A stretch of 64,000 nucleotides of DNA from Treponema sp. (GCA_017940255.1 JAGAZB010000056.1:62001-126000), one strand, 5' to 3'. Shown: positions 37,477 through 46,467, counted from the first letter of the stretch. A program made the numbers and translations. Notes: generated by a model not told the origin, from the sequence alone.

Positions 37477-37505
37477 TTGATAGAATACTTTGAATGATTT
37501 ACAAT
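37477..37505 (+). promoter_or_regulatory. Promoter of the LysM gene, probably leaderless
   Basis: TTGATA (37477-37482), 17-nt spacer, TACAAT (37500-37505). The start is expected at about 37512 and the ATG is at 37513; no Shine-Dalgarno is present. Confidence 0.65.
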
Positions 37506-37512
37506 ATAGTTA

Positions 37513-39072
37513 ATGAAAACGATAGGAATAAAACTTGCTGACGGAAAATTCTTTCCTGTACTTCAGGAAGAAAACTCTGTAGAAAAATCTCTTGAACTCA
37601 CAACGGTACACAATAATCAGACAAAAATTATGGTCGATTTATACCGTTCTACAGCCTGCTCAATGAAAGATGCAGAATACATTGAATCCCTGCAACTTGA
37701 AGGACTGGCAGCCCACCCGGAAGGCGAATCCGTTATTTCTTTCGATATTTCAATTGATAAAAATAACAATCTTTCTGCAAAAGTTTATGATTCAGAAACA
37801 GGAAATCAAAACAGCATTGCCATTACACTTGTAGACAGGCCCGATTCTGCTACTCCTCTTACTGATTCAGATACAGATATTGATGATGAAACAAGTGCTG
37901 AAAAAGAACTCGCCGCAACAGGTGTAAGAGTTCTTTCAATTCAGGGACCAGGACTTTTGGCCACAGCCGAAGCAATCCGCGAAGCCCAGGAAAGTGAAAA
38001 AATCACAAATGATGATGAAATCACAAGAACCGAGGAAGAAGCAACCGAGGAAGATTTTACCCTCGGCGATCCCGGCGAAACATTTGAAGAATCAGAAGTA
38101 GAGACTTTCGAAGAATCTGCCGAAAATATAGAAGCAGAACCTGTTGAAGAAAGTACAGAATTTGTTGAAGATACCACAGAACCTGAAACTGTAGCTGAAA
38201 CTTCAGATTTTGAAATTAATGAAGAAAATACAGAACCCGAAATAACGATAGAACAAAATGGTGAAAACATGGATGATTTAGAAAAGAAAGATGATGACCT
38301 CAACAATCTGGATTTGCCAGATTTCAACTTTGACCTTCCAGATGACACAGAAAACACAGAAGATGCAAGTCCAGAATTAGACACAAGCAACATGGAAAGC
38401 ACCTTTGATTTAGATCTTCCAGATTTTCCTGAAGATACAAATGAACCTGAAGAAACTTCTGCTCCAGATTTTGGTAATCTTGATGATTTTGACTTGCCGG
38501 AACCAGAAGCAGACAAGAGTCCAGCTGCTGCCAGCGGCGGCTTCGATTTTGCTGGTCTCTACGATGATAACGAAATTACAGAAAGTGATTCACACGAAGG
38601 CAAAAAGAGCAAAGTACCTCTCATCATCTGCATAATCTGTGCAATCATCTGTATTCTTGCAAGTGCGTTTGTACTCTTCATCACACACCGCACAAAAGAT
38701 GAAAAAAATGCAATTGCAGAAAGCACAGCAATTACGCCAGCTCCAGTGGAAGAAGTTCTTGCCACGGATTCGGAACCTGAACCAGAGCCGGAACCTGAGC
38801 CAGCTCCAGAAGCGGAGCCAATTCCAGAACCAGAAGTTGAAGAAGTAATCGTTATAGAAAAAGCAGAAGAAGTTATTCCTCAGCAGCCACCAGTAGTAGA
38901 AGAAAAGCCAAAGAACTTTGTCTACAAAATTAAGTGGGGCGATACTCTCTGGGATATTGCAGACACATATTACAAGAACCCATGGCGATACAAAGAAATC
39001 GCTAAGTACAACGGAATTAAAGATCCAGACCATATTGTTTCAGGAACAATCATAGAAATTCCTGCGGAGTAA
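37513..39072 (+). CDS. Acidic single-pass membrane protein with C-terminal LysM domain
   Basis: The 519-residue protein has a cytoplasmic-looking N-terminal region (about 1-125), a long acidic Glu/Asp/Thr-rich stretch (about 125-355) with repeated LDLPDF-like units, one membrane helix (about 370-392), a Glu-Pro repeat linker (about 415-440) and a LysM domain (about 467-519, KIKWGDTLWDIADTYY, ending SGTIIEIPAE). LysM binds peptidoglycan, so the C-terminus should be periplasmic and the acidic part cytoplasmic. It precedes the lytic transglycosylase gene by 3 nt, which suggests a joint role in wall remodelling. Confidence 0.85.
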   Translation: MKTIGIKLADGKFFPVLQEENSVEKSLELTTVHNNQTKIMVDLYRSTACSMKDAEYIESLQLEGLAAHPEGESVISFDISIDKNNNLSAKVYDSETGNQNSIAITLVDRPDSATPLTDSDTDIDDETSAEKELAATGVRVLSIQGPGLLATAEAIREAQESEKITNDDEITRTEEEATEEDFTLGDPGETFEESEVETFEESAENIEAEPVEESTEFVEDTTEPETVAETSDFEINEENTEPEITIEQNGENMDDLEKKDDDLNNLDLPDFNFDLPDDTENTEDASPELDTSNMESTFDLDLPDFPEDTNEPEETSAPDFGNLDDFDLPEPEADKSPAAASGGFDFAGLYDDNEITESDSHEGKKSKVPLIICIICAIICILASAFVLFITHRTKDEKNAIAESTAITPAPVEEVLATDSEPEPEPEPEPAPEAEPIPEPEVEEVIVIEKAEEVIPQQPPVVEEKPKNFVYKIKWGDTLWDIADTYYKNPWRYKEIAKYNGIKDPDHIVSGTIIEIPAE

Positions 39073-39075
39073 CGC

Positions 39076-41178
39076 TTGAAAGGCGCTTTCAAAAGTCAGT
39101 TATCAGTTCTCGCTCTGCTTATTCTTTTGTGCAACTCCTGTTCCGCAGGAAATCCCCTGCAAAAAGAATTTGGTGTAGATTCCGAATATTTTCTTGGCCT
39201 CACATTATTAAAAAGCGGCCAGGAAAATGAAGCCCGTTCAAAATTCCACAGATGCATAAAAAAAGGCAGCCCGCAATGCGTTAGAAAGTCTTATGAAATT
39301 CTATGCACCTTTGGAAGTGTACAGGAAAAAAATCAGGCCGCAATTGCCTACAACGAAAAATACAAGGATGCTGATTCTCTTTTACTTGCTGCGCGCCAGT
39401 TAAAATCAGCTGGAGAAATAAGCAAAGTTATTGAAATCACACAAAACTGCAATCTGATTGAAGACAACAATGAAGTTATAAAATGCCGGATGGAATCTCT
39501 TGCAGAACGCAAAGCTTCTTCTTTAGACGAAGAAGTTTTTACCTGGTTCATGAACCGCCCGATTTCTGCTGAACACTACCAGTTCTACCGTGATACTTAC
39601 GAACATCCTGAATCCCCAGAAGACTTTACCCCCCGGCAATTTGTTCTAGACTACAGAATTGAACTCTACAAACGAAATTATTCTTACACAGCGCCGGCCG
39701 CAATAACAATTCTAGATTATTTTGAAAAGGGCACAATCAGTCCAAACACACAGCTTGCTTCCGACATAGGAAAAGCCTGTCTTTTTGGCAGCACAAACTT
39801 CGCAGAAAATGCAACACTCTTTACCCAGCTTGCAGAACAATATAAAGACACGCCACTTGAATATTTTATGTGGTTTTACGCCGGAAGACTTTTTGAAAAA
39901 ACAGAAATCTACTTCCAACAATCTATTTCAAGTTTTGAAAAGGCCGTGCAAACCGCACCAAGCCCAGCACAAAAAGACACCGCTTTATGGTATCTTCTTG
40001 TGTCTTCACTCAGTTTTTCTCTAGAAACAATCACTCAAGATATAGCCACATATTCCCGCCAGTGGCAAGACCCGGTTTATTTTGAAGACTTTTTTGAATC
40101 ATTAATTTCACGCTTACTTGCTTCGGGAAAGTGGAATGCCTTTGGCGAAATATACAAAAGCATTGATGGTTATGCTTCAGACCTAACCGTCGCTCAATAC
40201 GCATATATTTATGGCCGTTTAATTCAGGAAAAACTTGCCAGGGGAACAAAAGAAGATGCAGAAAAAGCCTTCCGCAGAGCCCTCCGTTCTTCCACCTCCC
40301 CCTACTACAAAGTGCTGGCCGCCCACCAATTAGGCCTCAGCGGTCAGGAACTTGAAAAAACAATTACCACACTTGAACTCTCACCAAAAAAAAATGAATA
40401 CAAAGAGGCCAATCTTGATGCAGAAAAACTGCTGAAAGGCTACGCCTACTTTGGTTTCCCGGAATTAATCTACCCAACCTGGCAAAAACTCTATAAAAAT
40501 GGCATTTCAGATGAAACAACCTTCTTTCTGGCTAATTTTTTGAACCGCTGCTCTACCGGCAACGATGATTACTACCAGCAGGCCCTGCGAATGTCCACAA
40601 AAACACTTTCAAACCGCACAATTCCTCTTTCAAAAGAAGAGCTTATGCAAATCTTCCCAAAGAATTATTCAAAATATATTGAAGAATACAGCGAACACTA
40701 CGAAGTTCCAAACTCTATAATATACGCAATGGTAAGAAGCGAAAGCTTTTTTGACCCGGACATTCAAAGTTCGGCTGGTGCAATTGGACTTACCCAGCTT
40801 ATGGAATTTACAGGCAGCGATATTGCCCGCAAATTAAAAGTCCAGAACTACGAGCTTACAGATCCGGAAACAAACCTTCATTTTGGAATTTACTATCTTT
40901 CAGAATTAATCCGTCGCTGCGATGGTTCTCTACTCCAGGGCTTTTTCTCTTACAATGCCGGCATAACACGCGTAAGGCGCTGGGTACAAAGCTCCATGAT
41001 AGAATTCGGAAAAAAGGAAAAAATGCCCGTAGACCTCTTTTTGGAAACTGTTCCTTATGCAGAAACCCGCGAATACGGCAGAAAATTAGCTGGAGCCGCA
41101 GCAATGTATGCATATCTTTATAACGATGATTCAGACCAAGCCTTTAATGACATCATCGGAAAAATGGTAAGCAAATAG
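39076..41178 (+). CDS. Lytic transglycosylase lipoprotein (SLT domain)
   Basis: The 700-residue product has a signal sequence with lipobox (SVLALLILLCNSC), a long helical repeat region resembling the U-shaped superhelix of Slt70 (about 40-540), and a C-terminal SLT domain. That domain has AMVRSESFFDPDIQSSAGAI with the catalytic Glu, GLTQLM and FFSYNAGITRVRRW. It should cleave glycan strands of peptidoglycan from the inner face of the outer membrane. The start is TTG at 39076, 3 nt after the LysM gene stop, with CGGAG 7 nt upstream; no ATG fits. Confidence 0.9.
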   Translation: MKGAFKSQLSVLALLILLCNSCSAGNPLQKEFGVDSEYFLGLTLLKSGQENEARSKFHRCIKKGSPQCVRKSYEILCTFGSVQEKNQAAIAYNEKYKDADSLLLAARQLKSAGEISKVIEITQNCNLIEDNNEVIKCRMESLAERKASSLDEEVFTWFMNRPISAEHYQFYRDTYEHPESPEDFTPRQFVLDYRIELYKRNYSYTAPAAITILDYFEKGTISPNTQLASDIGKACLFGSTNFAENATLFTQLAEQYKDTPLEYFMWFYAGRLFEKTEIYFQQSISSFEKAVQTAPSPAQKDTALWYLLVSSLSFSLETITQDIATYSRQWQDPVYFEDFFESLISRLLASGKWNAFGEIYKSIDGYASDLTVAQYAYIYGRLIQEKLARGTKEDAEKAFRRALRSSTSPYYKVLAAHQLGLSGQELEKTITTLELSPKKNEYKEANLDAEKLLKGYAYFGFPELIYPTWQKLYKNGISDETTFFLANFLNRCSTGNDDYYQQALRMSTKTLSNRTIPLSKEELMQIFPKNYSKYIEEYSEHYEVPNSIIYAMVRSESFFDPDIQSSAGAIGLTQLMEFTGSDIARKLKVQNYELTDPETNLHFGIYYLSELIRRCDGSLLQGFFSYNAGITRVRRWVQSSMIEFGKKEKMPVDLFLETVPYAETREYGRKLAGAAAMYAYLYNDDSDQAFNDIIGKMVSK

Positions 41179-41272
41179 TTTACTAAAAAAATTCTAACTA
41201 AAAATTATAATGACTTTTCCCGGTATTTTTAGTAGATTTATATATATTTAATAGACAATCATGAGGTAAAAC

Positions 41273-41542
41273 ATGGCAGAACAAACTTTGGAAGAAACTG
41301 TAAAAGAAGCACTGGAGATGTTCCGACCACAGCTACAGGCTGACGGTGGCGACATGGAATTTGTATGCATCGATGAAGAAAAGAAAGTACACTTAAATTT
41401 AACTGGTGCATGCGGAAGCTGCCCAATGGCTCTTATGACTTTGAAAATGGGAATTGAACGCTACTTAAAAGATGCCTGCCCTGAAATTTCTGAAGTCGTA
41501 CAGGATAACGCAATAGCAAACCAGGAAGGATGGGAATTCTAA
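41273..41542 (+). CDS. Nfu-type iron-sulfur scaffold protein (NifU C-terminal domain)
   Basis: This 89-residue protein is a single NifU C-terminal domain: LEETVKEALEMFRPQLQADGGD, then GACGSCPMALMTLKMGIERYL with the CxxC that binds a transferable 4Fe-4S cluster. It hands clusters to apo-proteins. GAGGT precedes the ATG. The stop overlaps the start of slyD (TAATG), so the two genes are translationally coupled; a link between cluster carriage and the Cys-rich SlyD tail is an inference. Confidence 0.93.
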   Translation: MAEQTLEETVKEALEMFRPQLQADGGDMEFVCIDEEKKVHLNLTGACGSCPMALMTLKMGIERYLKDACPEISEVVQDNAIANQEGWEF

Positions 41543-42075
41543 TGAAAATTGAACAGAATAAATGGGTAACAATTCATTACACCTTAAAAGATGATGATGG
41601 AAACCAGCTTGATTCATCTGTTGGCAAAGAACCACTTGGTTACTTGCACGGTAACGGCTATCTTATTTTCGGGCTGGAAAATGAACTGGAAGGAAAAAAT
41701 CCTGGCGATAAATTTTCTGCAGTTATTCAGCCAAAAGATGGATACGGTGAATATGACGAAAGACTTATTATTGATGTTGACCGCAGCCAGTTTGAAACAG
41801 ACCAGCCTATAGAAGTGGGAATGCAGTTTCAGGTGATGACAAATCAGGGACCTTCAATTGTAAAAGTTATTGAAGTTGCTGGTGAAAAAATTAAGATTGA
41901 TGGAAACCATGAACTTGCAGGCAAAACACTTCATTTTGACGTAGAAGTTGTTGATGTACGCGAACCAACTGAAGAAGAATTAAATCCAAGCGGATGCGGT
42001 GGTTGCGGAGGCTCTTGTGGCGACTGCGGCGGCGGATGCGGCTCTTGCGGTGGTGGTTGCGGCGGCTGCAACTAA
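41542..42075 (+). CDS. slyD: SlyD-like FKBP peptidyl-prolyl isomerase with Cys/Gly-rich tail
   Basis: The 177-residue protein has the SlyD layout: FKBP strand VTIHYTLKDDDGNQLDSS, the KEPLGYLHGNGYLIFGLE region, the inserted flap domain (about 70-125) and the returning FKBP strand KTLHFDVEVVDVREPTEEE. SlyD isomerises Xaa-Pro bonds and delivers metals such as nickel. In E. coli the tail is His-rich; here it is GCGGCGGSCGDC and similar, with eight Cys and no His in the last 27 residues. The ATG at 41542 overlaps the nfu stop; an in-frame ATG four codons upstream is less likely. Confidence 0.9.
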   Translation: MKIEQNKWVTIHYTLKDDDGNQLDSSVGKEPLGYLHGNGYLIFGLENELEGKNPGDKFSAVIQPKDGYGEYDERLIIDVDRSQFETDQPIEVGMQFQVMTNQGPSIVKVIEVAGEKIKIDGNHELAGKTLHFDVEVVDVREPTEEELNPSGCGGCGGSCGDCGGGCGSCGGGCGGCN

Positions 42076-42647
42076 CGAATTGCCTCATAGATGAGTTTAA
42101 AATTCTCTTCTATCGGGGCATTTTTTATATCCACAATAACATCTGCAATACTTTCGTAATGCATAAGACGTTCCTGATACTTTTTAAGCATAATTTCACG
42201 AACATCTTTTAAAGTTCTAGGACGTTCTGCTTCAACATAGGCTGGAATGTTCTGAAACTTTCTAGGTTCAATCATCACAACCTTTTTCATAACACGTTCA
42301 ATAGAAAAATTAATATCCAGTCTGAGAAAAATAAATGTATTTAATTCACGCAATTTTGTAATTGCAGGAGGATTATCACAAATTCCTCCGCCTGTAGCAA
42401 CTACAATCTGTTTTCCCTGATTTTCAGACACAATTTTTTCACAGGCTTTTTCTTCTTCCAGCATAAACTGAGACACGCCCTTGTTTTTATAAAGAGCCCT
42501 TACAGATTGGCCGACAGTGTCTTCAATCACCTTGTCAGTATCAAAAAAATCAACTCCCAGCTCTTTTGCAAGAAGTTCACCCTGTGTAGATTTTCCACAA
42601 TGTTTAAGTCCCATCAGGACAAAAGAATGGTCTTGTGTGTCACTCAT
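42072..42647 (-). CDS. aroK: Shikimate kinase
   Basis: Shikimate kinase phosphorylates shikimate in chorismate synthesis. The 191-residue protein has the P-loop GLKHCGKSTQGELLA, the DFFDTDKVIE shikimate-binding Asp segment and the ATGGGICDNP motif. It is slightly longer than usual (about 170). A promoter (TTGTAA-17-TATACT) within the end of the upstream acetyltransferase gene places the transcription start at or next to the ATG, and there is no Shine-Dalgarno. It is convergent with slyD, overlapping by 4 nt. Confidence 0.92.
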   Translation of the reverse strand: MSDTQDHSFVLMGLKHCGKSTQGELLAKELGVDFFDTDKVIEDTVGQSVRALYKNKGVSQFMLEEEKACEKIVSENQGKQIVVATGGGICDNPPAITKLRELNTFIFLRLDINFSIERVMKKVVMIEPRKFQNIPAYVEAERPRTLKDVREIMLKKYQERLMHYESIADVIVDIKNAPIEENFKLIYEAIR

Positions 42648-42653
42648 AAGAAA

Positions 42654-42682
42654 AGTATATCATAATCGGCGAGTAGTTACAA
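42654..42682 (-). promoter_or_regulatory. Promoter of aroK, probably leaderless
   Basis: On the minus strand TTGTAA (42682-42677), 17-nt spacer, TATACT (42659-42654), then six bases to the ATG at 42647. Confidence 0.6.
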
Positions 42683-43139
42683 ATTCACCAAAAACACTTT
42701 CGCCGTTTTCCTGAAAACCACATTTCTTGAAAAAAGCTTTAGCACCCTTGTTTCCCACAGTATAAGAAGCCCAGCAGGAAACAGCCTCACCACAAGGAGC
42801 AGTGCGCATATATTCAATCAGTAAATTAAGAGCCTGTCTGCCATAGCCTTTGTGCTGGTACTTTTCATCAATCATAAAATGCCAGAGGTAATAGTTATGA
42901 TAGGCAACAGAAGGCATAAGGTTATCTTCTTTAGCACCATAGATGATTATAACAAAACCGATGACAACATTATCCTTATAGATACCAAAAGTGATTGTCA
43001 TTTCGTTGTTGGTGATTGCCAGGTGAGCATCCATAATACTGCGGGAATTTGGAGAAATGAACCCCTTCTGAGGTTCAGCAACCTGAAGCGCAATGATATC
43101 ATCAATATTCTCTGACGTGAGTCGTTTCAGTTCAACCAT
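42660..43139 (-). CDS. GNAT-family N-acetyltransferase
   Basis: The 159-residue protein has the GNAT core: MTITFGIYKDNVVIGFVIII on strands 2-4, the acetyl-CoA loop HQGYG-like segment KYQHKGYGRQALNLLIEYM, and a C-terminal AKAFFKKCGFQENGE. It resembles SpeG/diamine-type acetyltransferases in outline, but the substrate is not assignable. AGGAG precedes the ATG by 10 nt and can pair with CUCC upstream in the leader. A promoter (TTGCCT-17-TATACT) implies a leader of about 58 nt. Confidence 0.88.
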   Translation of the reverse strand: MVELKRLTSENIDDIIALQVAEPQKGFISPNSRSIMDAHLAITNNEMTITFGIYKDNVVIGFVIIIYGAKEDNLMPSVAYHNYYLWHFMIDEKYQHKGYGRQALNLLIEYMRTAPCGEAVSCWASYTVGNKGAKAFFKKCGFQENGESVFGEFVTTRRL

Positions 43140-43203
43140 AAAACCAGTCTCCTACTATGCGGGAGCCACCTGAGTGTAAATCAGTCCTCTTACCCAATAT
43201 TAT

Positions 43204-43232
43204 AGTATAAGGCTGGTTTTATAGATAGGCAA
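43204..43232 (-). promoter_or_regulatory. Promoter of the GNAT gene
   Basis: On the minus strand TTGCCT (43232-43227), 17-nt spacer, TATACT (43209-43204). ATAAAACCAG lies in the spacer and its exact inverse CTGGTTTTAT spans the start codon, positions 43213-43222 and 43138-43147 of a 10-bp inverted repeat. The leader may also form a hairpin that hides the Shine-Dalgarno. Confidence 0.5.
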
Positions 43233-43278
43233 GAAAATTCGTAAAAAATGAGTTTAAAAGTCAAAAAAACAAACTAAA

Positions 43279-44853
43279 TTAAGCAAAAAGTTCAGTTTTC
43301 TTGAGCCATTCTGCTACTGCAGTTGCCTCTTTATCCAGTTCGCGGTCATCTTCTACAAAGGCGCTGAGCTTACGAACCTCGTCGTGAACTTTACGGGTGA
43401 ATGGTGCAAAATCATCATAACCAGCAAGGTCCACAGCCTGCATTGCAGCAAGAAGATGAGTTGCAAACTGAAGGAAGACAAGTTCAATCTGTTCAGCCCA
43501 CTTGCGCGCAGAAATTGTACCCATAGAAACCTTGTCCTGGTTCAAAGCTTCTGTTGGAGCACTTGTGAGCGAAACCGGGTAACAGTAAGTTGCAACTTCG
43601 CCACGAATAGCAGAAATTGTAATCTGAGCAGCCTTAAAGCCAAGACGCAGGCCTGCACGTGGATGATCAGCTGGTGTGAATGGAATAAGGTTTTCTGTAA
43701 GTCCGTTGAATTTTCCGTCGATAATAACTTCGGCCTGCTTGTCTGAAAGGTCTGCAATATTTGCAAGAGCAGTTCTCATATAATCGCAGGCTGCACAGAT
43801 GTGTCCGCCATAGAAATTACCGGTGTTGTAAAGACGTCCTGCTTCAATATCTACAAGAGGATTATCATTTGCAGAGTTAAGTTCTTCTGTAATGAGGTCG
43901 CGGGCAAAACGCAATGTGTCGCGGTAAACACCTGTAATCTGAGGAGCGCAGCGGATTGAGTAGCGGTCCTGAATTTTATTTGTCTGAGCGACAAAGCCCT
44001 TTCCTTCCATCTTTTCAATCTGATTTTTAAGGAAGTCTTCGTAGCGCCAAACGCGTTTTGAATCTTTAATGATGCCATAAACATAAGCGGCGCTCTCACA
44101 CTGCCCCTTGTGATTTTTAATTTCGCTTACCTTTGCAACAAAAGGAGTATCTTTTCCGCGGGTAATTTCTGAAGTTACAGCCGTAAGGAAGTCTGAAATG
44201 TTTGCAAGTCGTTCTGCCTTTTTCCATGCAAGAGAAGCAACCGCAGTCATTACCGAAGTTCCATTCATAATTGCAAGGCCTTCCTTTGCTTCAATTGGAA
44301 GTGGCTCAATGCCTTCAGCCTTAAAAGCTTCCATAGTCGGACAAATGCGTCCCTTGTAGTAAACTTCGCGCTGTCCCATAATAACCGCGCCAAGATAACT
44401 AAGCGGAGTAAGGTCACCAGAAGCACCAACAGAACCAAGCTGAGGAATTACAGGAATAATATCTTTATTAAGGAGTGTAACCATCATGCGGGCAAGCTGA
44501 GGTCTGATGGCAGAATGACCGCCCTTTACGTTACCATTCAGGCGGGCAAGAACAACGGCACGGCCAGTTTCGTGATCGAACTTTGGACCAAGACCGATAC
44601 CGTGATAAGTACAGATTACGCGCTGCAGTTCACCTGCTTTTTCTACAGAAATCTGATTGTGGCAGGAATCGCCAAAATCTGTTGTAACGCCGTAAGTTGG
44701 AACACCTGTAGCAATATAATCTTCCAGAAACTTTCGGCTTTTTTCTATTGTTTCCCAAAATGCTTTATCTTCTGGAAGTTTTACTTCTTCACCACGCAAA
44801 GCAACATCACATACATCTTCAATGGATAAATCATTTCCACATACAGTTTTCAT
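43279..44853 (-). CDS. Aromatic amino acid ammonia-lyase (HAL/TAL/PAL family)
   Basis: The 524-residue enzyme forms the MIO cofactor from Ala144-Ser145-Gly146 in GSVGASGDLTPLSYLG and has the catalytic Tyr54 (PTYGVTTDFG). It removes ammonia from His, Tyr or Phe. The residues that set substrate choice are Tyr83-His84 (ICTYHGIG), where HAL usually has Ser-His and TAL His-Leu, so specificity is unclear. No hutU or hutI gene is nearby; instead there are ketosynthase and dehydratase genes like those of aryl polyene synthesis, where a lyase of this family can provide the cinnamoyl-type starter. AAAGGAAAG is the Shine-Dalgarno. Confidence 0.9.
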   Translation of the reverse strand: MKTVCGNDLSIEDVCDVALRGEEVKLPEDKAFWETIEKSRKFLEDYIATGVPTYGVTTDFGDSCHNQISVEKAGELQRVICTYHGIGLGPKFDHETGRAVVLARLNGNVKGGHSAIRPQLARMMVTLLNKDIIPVIPQLGSVGASGDLTPLSYLGAVIMGQREVYYKGRICPTMEAFKAEGIEPLPIEAKEGLAIMNGTSVMTAVASLAWKKAERLANISDFLTAVTSEITRGKDTPFVAKVSEIKNHKGQCESAAYVYGIIKDSKRVWRYEDFLKNQIEKMEGKGFVAQTNKIQDRYSIRCAPQITGVYRDTLRFARDLITEELNSANDNPLVDIEAGRLYNTGNFYGGHICAACDYMRTALANIADLSDKQAEVIIDGKFNGLTENLIPFTPADHPRAGLRLGFKAAQITISAIRGEVATYCYPVSLTSAPTEALNQDKVSMGTISARKWAEQIELVFLQFATHLLAAMQAVDLAGYDDFAPFTRKVHDEVRKLSAFVEDDRELDKEATAVAEWLKKTELFA

Positions 44854-44898
44854 ACTTTCTTTCCTTTGAAAAATTGTAATTTTCTAAAATTTTTAAAT

Positions 44899-44927
44899 AT
44901 TATAACGGAAAGAAAGTATGTGAGCAA
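44899..44927 (-). promoter_or_regulatory. Promoter of the ammonia-lyase gene
   Basis: On the minus strand TTGCTC (44927-44922), 17-nt spacer, TATAAT (44904-44899). The predicted leader is about 39 nt and carries a normal Shine-Dalgarno, in contrast to the leaderless-looking genes in this window. Confidence 0.65.
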
Positions 44928-44946
44928 CTTAGGCCGCGAAAAATGT

Positions 44947-46428
44947 TTAGCCAATAAGAGGCTTCTGCTTCTTGCTTACTGGCTCGCAGGTAAGGTCTAC
45001 GCCAAGCTTTTTGAAAATCTTGCGGTCCACTTCACTGAGCATAACGCTTGTATGAACCGAACAGCCCTTAAGATTTGGCAGCTGATTCATTGCAGCACGG
45101 CAGTTTTCATCAGTTTCAGAAAGCATTGCAAGAGCAACAAGCACTTCATCAGTATGAAGACGAGGATTGTTACCACTAAGGAAAGTTACCTTCATTTTCT
45201 GAATTGGTTTAATCATTTCTTCTGGAATAAGTTTAAGCTTGTGGTCCAGGCCAGCCAAATGTTTTGTAGCATTCAGAATAAGAGCCGCACTGGTTCCAAG
45301 CAGTTCTGAAGTTTCTGAAGTTATGATTGTACCATCGGCCAGCTGAATAGCAGCACTAGGCACTTTTGATTTTGCAGCACGTTCTTTAGCAGCCAGAGTA
45401 ACCGGACGGTCATCTGTAGTGATTTTTGCCTGCTGCATCAAAAGTTCTATTTTATCAGCTTCGCTTTCATCGGCATTACCTTCTACCAGACGGCCAAGTG
45501 TTTCGTAATATCGGCGGATAATTTCCTGTTTACTTGCTTCACAGCAGGCTTCATCATCATAGATACAATAGCCTGCCATATTAACGCCCATATCTGTTGG
45601 AGATTTATAAGGATTTTCACCATAGATTCCCTTAAAAATTGCATCCAATACCGGGAAGATTTCTATATCACGGTTGTAGTTTACAGTAGTTTTTCCGTAA
45701 GCTTCCAGGTGCCATGGGTCAATCATGTTTACGTCATTAAGATCTGCTGTGGCAGCTTCGTAAGCAAGATTTACAGGATGCTTAAGAGGAAGATTCCAGA
45801 TTGGGAAGGTTTCAAACTTTGCATAGCCAGCCTTAATTCCGCGCTTATTTTCGTGATAGAGCTGACTAAGACAGGTTGCCATTTTTCCGCTTCCTGGACC
45901 TGGTGCTGTAATTACAACAAGTGGGCGGCTGGTTTCTATATAATCATTTTTACCAAAACCATCATCGCTTGCAATAAGAGGAACATTTGAAGGATAACCT
46001 GGAATTGTATAATGATAGTAGGCCTTAATACCCATTTTCTTGAGCTTTGCACGGAAAAGCTTTGCAGCCTCCTGACCTGTATAATGAGTGATTACAACGC
46101 TGCCTACCATAAGACCGCGATTCTGGAATTCATCACGAAGGCGCAGTACGTCCTTATCATAAGTAATGCCAAGGTCACTGCGAACCTTGTTCTTTTCAAT
46201 ATCAACTGCAGAGATTACTATTACAATTTCCGCCACGTCCGAAAGCTGCATGAGCATTCTCAATTTACTGTCTGGCTGGAAACCTGGAAGAACTCGGGAA
46301 GCGTGGTAGTCATCAAAAAGCTTTCCACCGAATTCCAAATAGAGCTTATCGCCGAACTTGGCGATCCTTTCTTTAATGTGTTCTGATTGAATCTTCAGAT
46401 ATTTATCGTTATCAAACCCGTTTTTCAT
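44947..46428 (-). CDS. DUF1846 family protein
   Basis: The 493-residue protein belongs to the DUF1846 (UPF0371) family, recognised by KYLKIQSEHIKERI, KLYLEFGGKLFDDYHASRVL, PGFQPDSKLRMLMQL and the P-loop-like APGPGSGKMATCLSQLYH. The family is widespread in anaerobes and structurally known, but its activity is not established. The ATG at 46428 is chosen over an earlier start (46467) because the promoter TTGTTA-17-TATAAT lies between them. It sits between the ammonia-lyase and the ketosynthase on the same strand but has its own promoter. Confidence 0.88.
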   Translation of the reverse strand: MKNGFDNDKYLKIQSEHIKERIAKFGDKLYLEFGGKLFDDYHASRVLPGFQPDSKLRMLMQLSDVAEIVIVISAVDIEKNKVRSDLGITYDKDVLRLRDEFQNRGLMVGSVVITHYTGQEAAKLFRAKLKKMGIKAYYHYTIPGYPSNVPLIASDDGFGKNDYIETSRPLVVITAPGPGSGKMATCLSQLYHENKRGIKAGYAKFETFPIWNLPLKHPVNLAYEAATADLNDVNMIDPWHLEAYGKTTVNYNRDIEIFPVLDAIFKGIYGENPYKSPTDMGVNMAGYCIYDDEACCEASKQEIIRRYYETLGRLVEGNADESEADKIELLMQQAKITTDDRPVTLAAKERAAKSKVPSAAIQLADGTIITSETSELLGTSAALILNATKHLAGLDHKLKLIPEEMIKPIQKMKVTFLSGNNPRLHTDEVLVALAMLSETDENCRAAMNQLPNLKGCSVHTSVMLSEVDRKIFKKLGVDLTCEPVSKKQKPLIG

Positions 46429-46438
46429 ACGGGGCTTA

Positions 46439-46467
46439 ATTATAATGTATTTGCCGCTTTTTAACAA
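46439..46467 (-). promoter_or_regulatory. Promoter of the DUF1846 gene
   Basis: On the minus strand TTGTTA (46467-46462), 17-nt spacer, TATAAT (46444-46439). Ten bases separate the -10 box from the ATG at 46428, leaving a leader of only about 3-4 nt. Confidence 0.6.

Noticed and set aside
37941-38516. Ser-rich 191-codon frame on the minus strand
   Set aside because: It is the antisense of the Glu/Asp/Thr-rich stretch of the LysM protein; its composition follows from the sense codons.
43279-44853. Part of a histidine-utilisation operon
   Set aside because: The lyase fold fits HutH, but hutU, hutI and hutG are not nearby and the selectivity residues differ; the neighbours are polyketide-type enzymes.
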